From: Christensenella sp. UBA5399
GTDB taxonomy: Bacteria; Bacillota; Clostridia; Christensenellales; Christensenellaceae
Assembly (NCBI GenBank): GCA_002407725.1
Contig: DHOD01000038.1
Location: 1 to 7,498 of the forward strand
Reading direction: 5' to 3'
Length of the DNA stretch: 7,498 nt
Below the pieces are notes generated by a model. It was not told where the DNA came from, did not search any database, and saw only the letters and a program-made list of their open reading frames with translations. This document shows positions 6,483-7,498 of this stretch, piece by piece. Both the position numbers and the translations under genes were made by a program. The first letter of the stretch is position 1; each line of letters starts with the position of its first letter.

Positions 6483-7403
6483 ATGAAACGCCTGATCCAA
6501 ATTGAAGATCTTGCAAAAGAGATCAACCTGAACATCGTATACATGGGTACCCGCGACGTCGCCGAAGTGGATTCCAGCGACCTCAACCGGCCCGGCCTGC
6601 AGATGACCGGATTTTTCGAATATTTCGCAGTCAACCGTGTACAGCTTTTCGGCATGGTGGAGATGACCTACCTGCAAACGCTTGAACCCAAGATACGCAT
6701 AGAGCGGCTGGACCAGTATTTTTCCAGCCCTATTCCCTGCGTACTGATTGGCCGCAACCTGACGCCGCCCGACGAATTTTTGGAATGCGCACGCAAGTAC
6801 AACGTCCCCGTGCTGATGTCGGGGCTCACGACAACCAAGCTGTCTCACAAGGTTTCCATCTACCTGGACGAGAAGCTTGCTCCCTCCATATCCCGTCACG
6901 GCGGGCTGATGGACGTATATGGCATGGGCATTTTCCTGACGGGCGACAGCGGCGTGGGCAAGAGCGAAACGGCGCTTGAACTTGTCAAGCGCGGCCACCG
7001 GTTTGTGGCCGACGACGTTGTGGAAATCCACAAGCTTTCCGACGATACATTGATCGGCCGCTCGCCCGATATCATCCGGCATATGATGGAGATCCGCGGG
7101 CTGGGTATCATCGACGTTTCGGTGCTGTACGGCATGGGCGCCATTGTGCGCGAGAAGTCGATATCGCTCGCCATCCATCTGGAACCGGGCGACATCAGTG
7201 ACATTGACCGGATCGGCACAGCGGATAATTACATCACGCTGCTGGGCATCAAGGTGCCGCAAATCACGTTGCCTGTGCGCCCGGGGCGCAACCTTGCCAT
7301 CGTGATCGAGGTCGCCGCCATGAACTTCCGCTTGAAGAGCATTGGCCAGGGCGGCGGTGAGGGACTTGCGCAAAACATTTTGGATGTGATCCAACAAGCA
7401 TGA
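6483..7403 (+). CDS. hprK: HPr kinase/phosphorylase
   Basis: Bifunctional sensor enzyme that phosphorylates HPr of the sugar phosphotransferase system on Ser46 and also removes that phosphate by phosphorolysis. In Bacillota, P-Ser-HPr partners CcpA in carbon catabolite control. The 306-residue length is normal (about 300-320). The N-terminal domain spans about 1-125. The catalytic domain has SRHGG with catalytic H139, the Walker A loop GDSGVGKS at 154-161, VADD with D177 and D178, the family signature EIRGLGIIDV at 203-212 with E203, and PVRPGRN near 265-270. All key residues are present, so both activities are expected. Known homologues are hexamers whose kinase activity is stimulated by fructose 1,6-bisphosphate. 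AGAGGT (6468-6473), overlapping the stop of the preceding gene, is the likely ribosome binding site, with rather long spacing (9 bases). The stop overlaps the murB start. Confidence 0.97.
   Translation: MKRLIQIEDLAKEINLNIVYMGTRDVAEVDSSDLNRPGLQMTGFFEYFAVNRVQLFGMVEMTYLQTLEPKIRIERLDQYFSSPIPCVLIGRNLTPPDEFLECARKYNVPVLMSGLTTTKLSHKVSIYLDEKLAPSISRHGGLMDVYGMGIFLTGDSGVGKSETALELVKRGHRFVADDVVEIHKLSDDTLIGRSPDIIRHMMEIRGLGIIDVSVLYGMGAIVREKSISLAIHLEPGDISDIDRIGTADNYITLLGIKVPQITLPVRPGRNLAIVIEVAAMNFRLKSIGQGGGEGLAQNILDVIQQA
7380..7394 (+). repeat. Small hairpin just before the murB start
   Basis: TTGGAT-GTG-ATCCAA is a perfect 6-bp inverted repeat with a 3-base loop. It lies within the last codons of hprK and ends 5 bases before the murB ATG. 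It covers the only weak ribosome-binding-like bases (GGAUG) there, so ribosomes finishing hprK would have to open it. It may equally be a coincidence of the coding sequence. Confidence 0.35.
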
Positions 7404-7498
7404 AAACAGACCTGCTGAAGAATATACTGGGCAGCGGCAACATATTGGAGCACCAGCCGTTATCGGCCCACACCACATTTAAAACGGGCGGAAACGCC
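7400..7498 (+). CDS. murB: UDP-N-acetylenolpyruvoylglucosamine reductase, N-terminal fragment
   Basis: Only the first 33 codons are in the window; the frame is open to the edge. MurB reduces UDP-GlcNAc-enolpyruvate to UDP-MurNAc using NADPH and FAD in peptidoglycan precursor synthesis. Residues 20-33 read PLSAHTTFKTGGNA, matching the conserved N-terminal MurB signature (PLSxHTTFxxGGxA) that begins the FAD-binding domain. The preceding 19 residues are a normal short N-terminal helix. The ATG overlaps the hprK TGA (ATGA), which implies translational coupling. No strong ribosome binding site of its own is seen. In Clostridia, murB directly after hprK, usually followed by rapZ, yvcK and whiA, is a common arrangement that supports the call. 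Confidence 0.88.
   Translation, partial: MKTDLLKNILGSGNILEHQPLSAHTTFKTGGNA

Noticed and set aside
6402..7478. Long minus-strand open frame (358 codons) opposite hprK and murB
   Set aside because: It is antisense to the well-supported hprK and spans the hprK-murB junction. The product has no recognisable motif and looks like a coding shadow.

Overview
This is chromosomal core sequence from a Bacillota (Firmicutes) bacterium, most likely a member of the Clostridia with fairly high GC content. The evidence is a full HPr kinase/phosphorylase followed directly by murB, which is the usual start of the clostridial hprK-murB-rapZ-yvcK-whiA run. A dnaE-pfkA pair on the other strand is a second typical Clostridia/Firmicutes association. 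Strong sigma-A-type promoters and purine-rich ribosome binding sites fit the same assignment. I cannot name a genus.

Layout: two transcription units diverge from a 163-base gap (5509-5671). Leftward runs dnaE (DNA polymerase III alpha, 5508-2074). It is followed after a 190-base gap, which carries its own promoter and leader hairpins, by pfkA (6-phosphofructokinase, 1883-915). Three bases later comes a HAD-IIA phosphatase gene (911-81). Rightward runs a Cof-type HAD-IIB phosphatase gene (5672-6469), then hprK (6483-7403), then the first 33 codons of murB (7400 to the window edge), whose start overlaps the hprK stop.

How the genes fit together: PfkA makes fructose-1,6-bisphosphate, which in Gram-positive bacteria is the classical activator of the kinase activity of HprK. 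HprK phosphorylates HPr on Ser46 and so drives carbon catabolite control. A glycolytic enzyme and the sensor of its product therefore sit about 4.6 kb apart, on opposite sides of dnaE, each beside a HAD phosphatase of unproven substrate. MurB (peptidoglycan precursor synthesis) and DnaE (replication) are housekeeping partners in the same units.

I found no mobile element, CRISPR array, tRNA or rRNA, and nothing that looks like a new defence or mobile system. The points most worth a second look are: several substitutions at active-site and allosteric positions of PfkA; a HAD-IIA phosphatase tightly coupled to pfkA, which suggests glycolytic metabolite repair; nested inverted repeats around the -35 element of the pfkA promoter, with a structured leader after it; a palindrome abutting the dnaE promoter; and a small hairpin just before the murB start.
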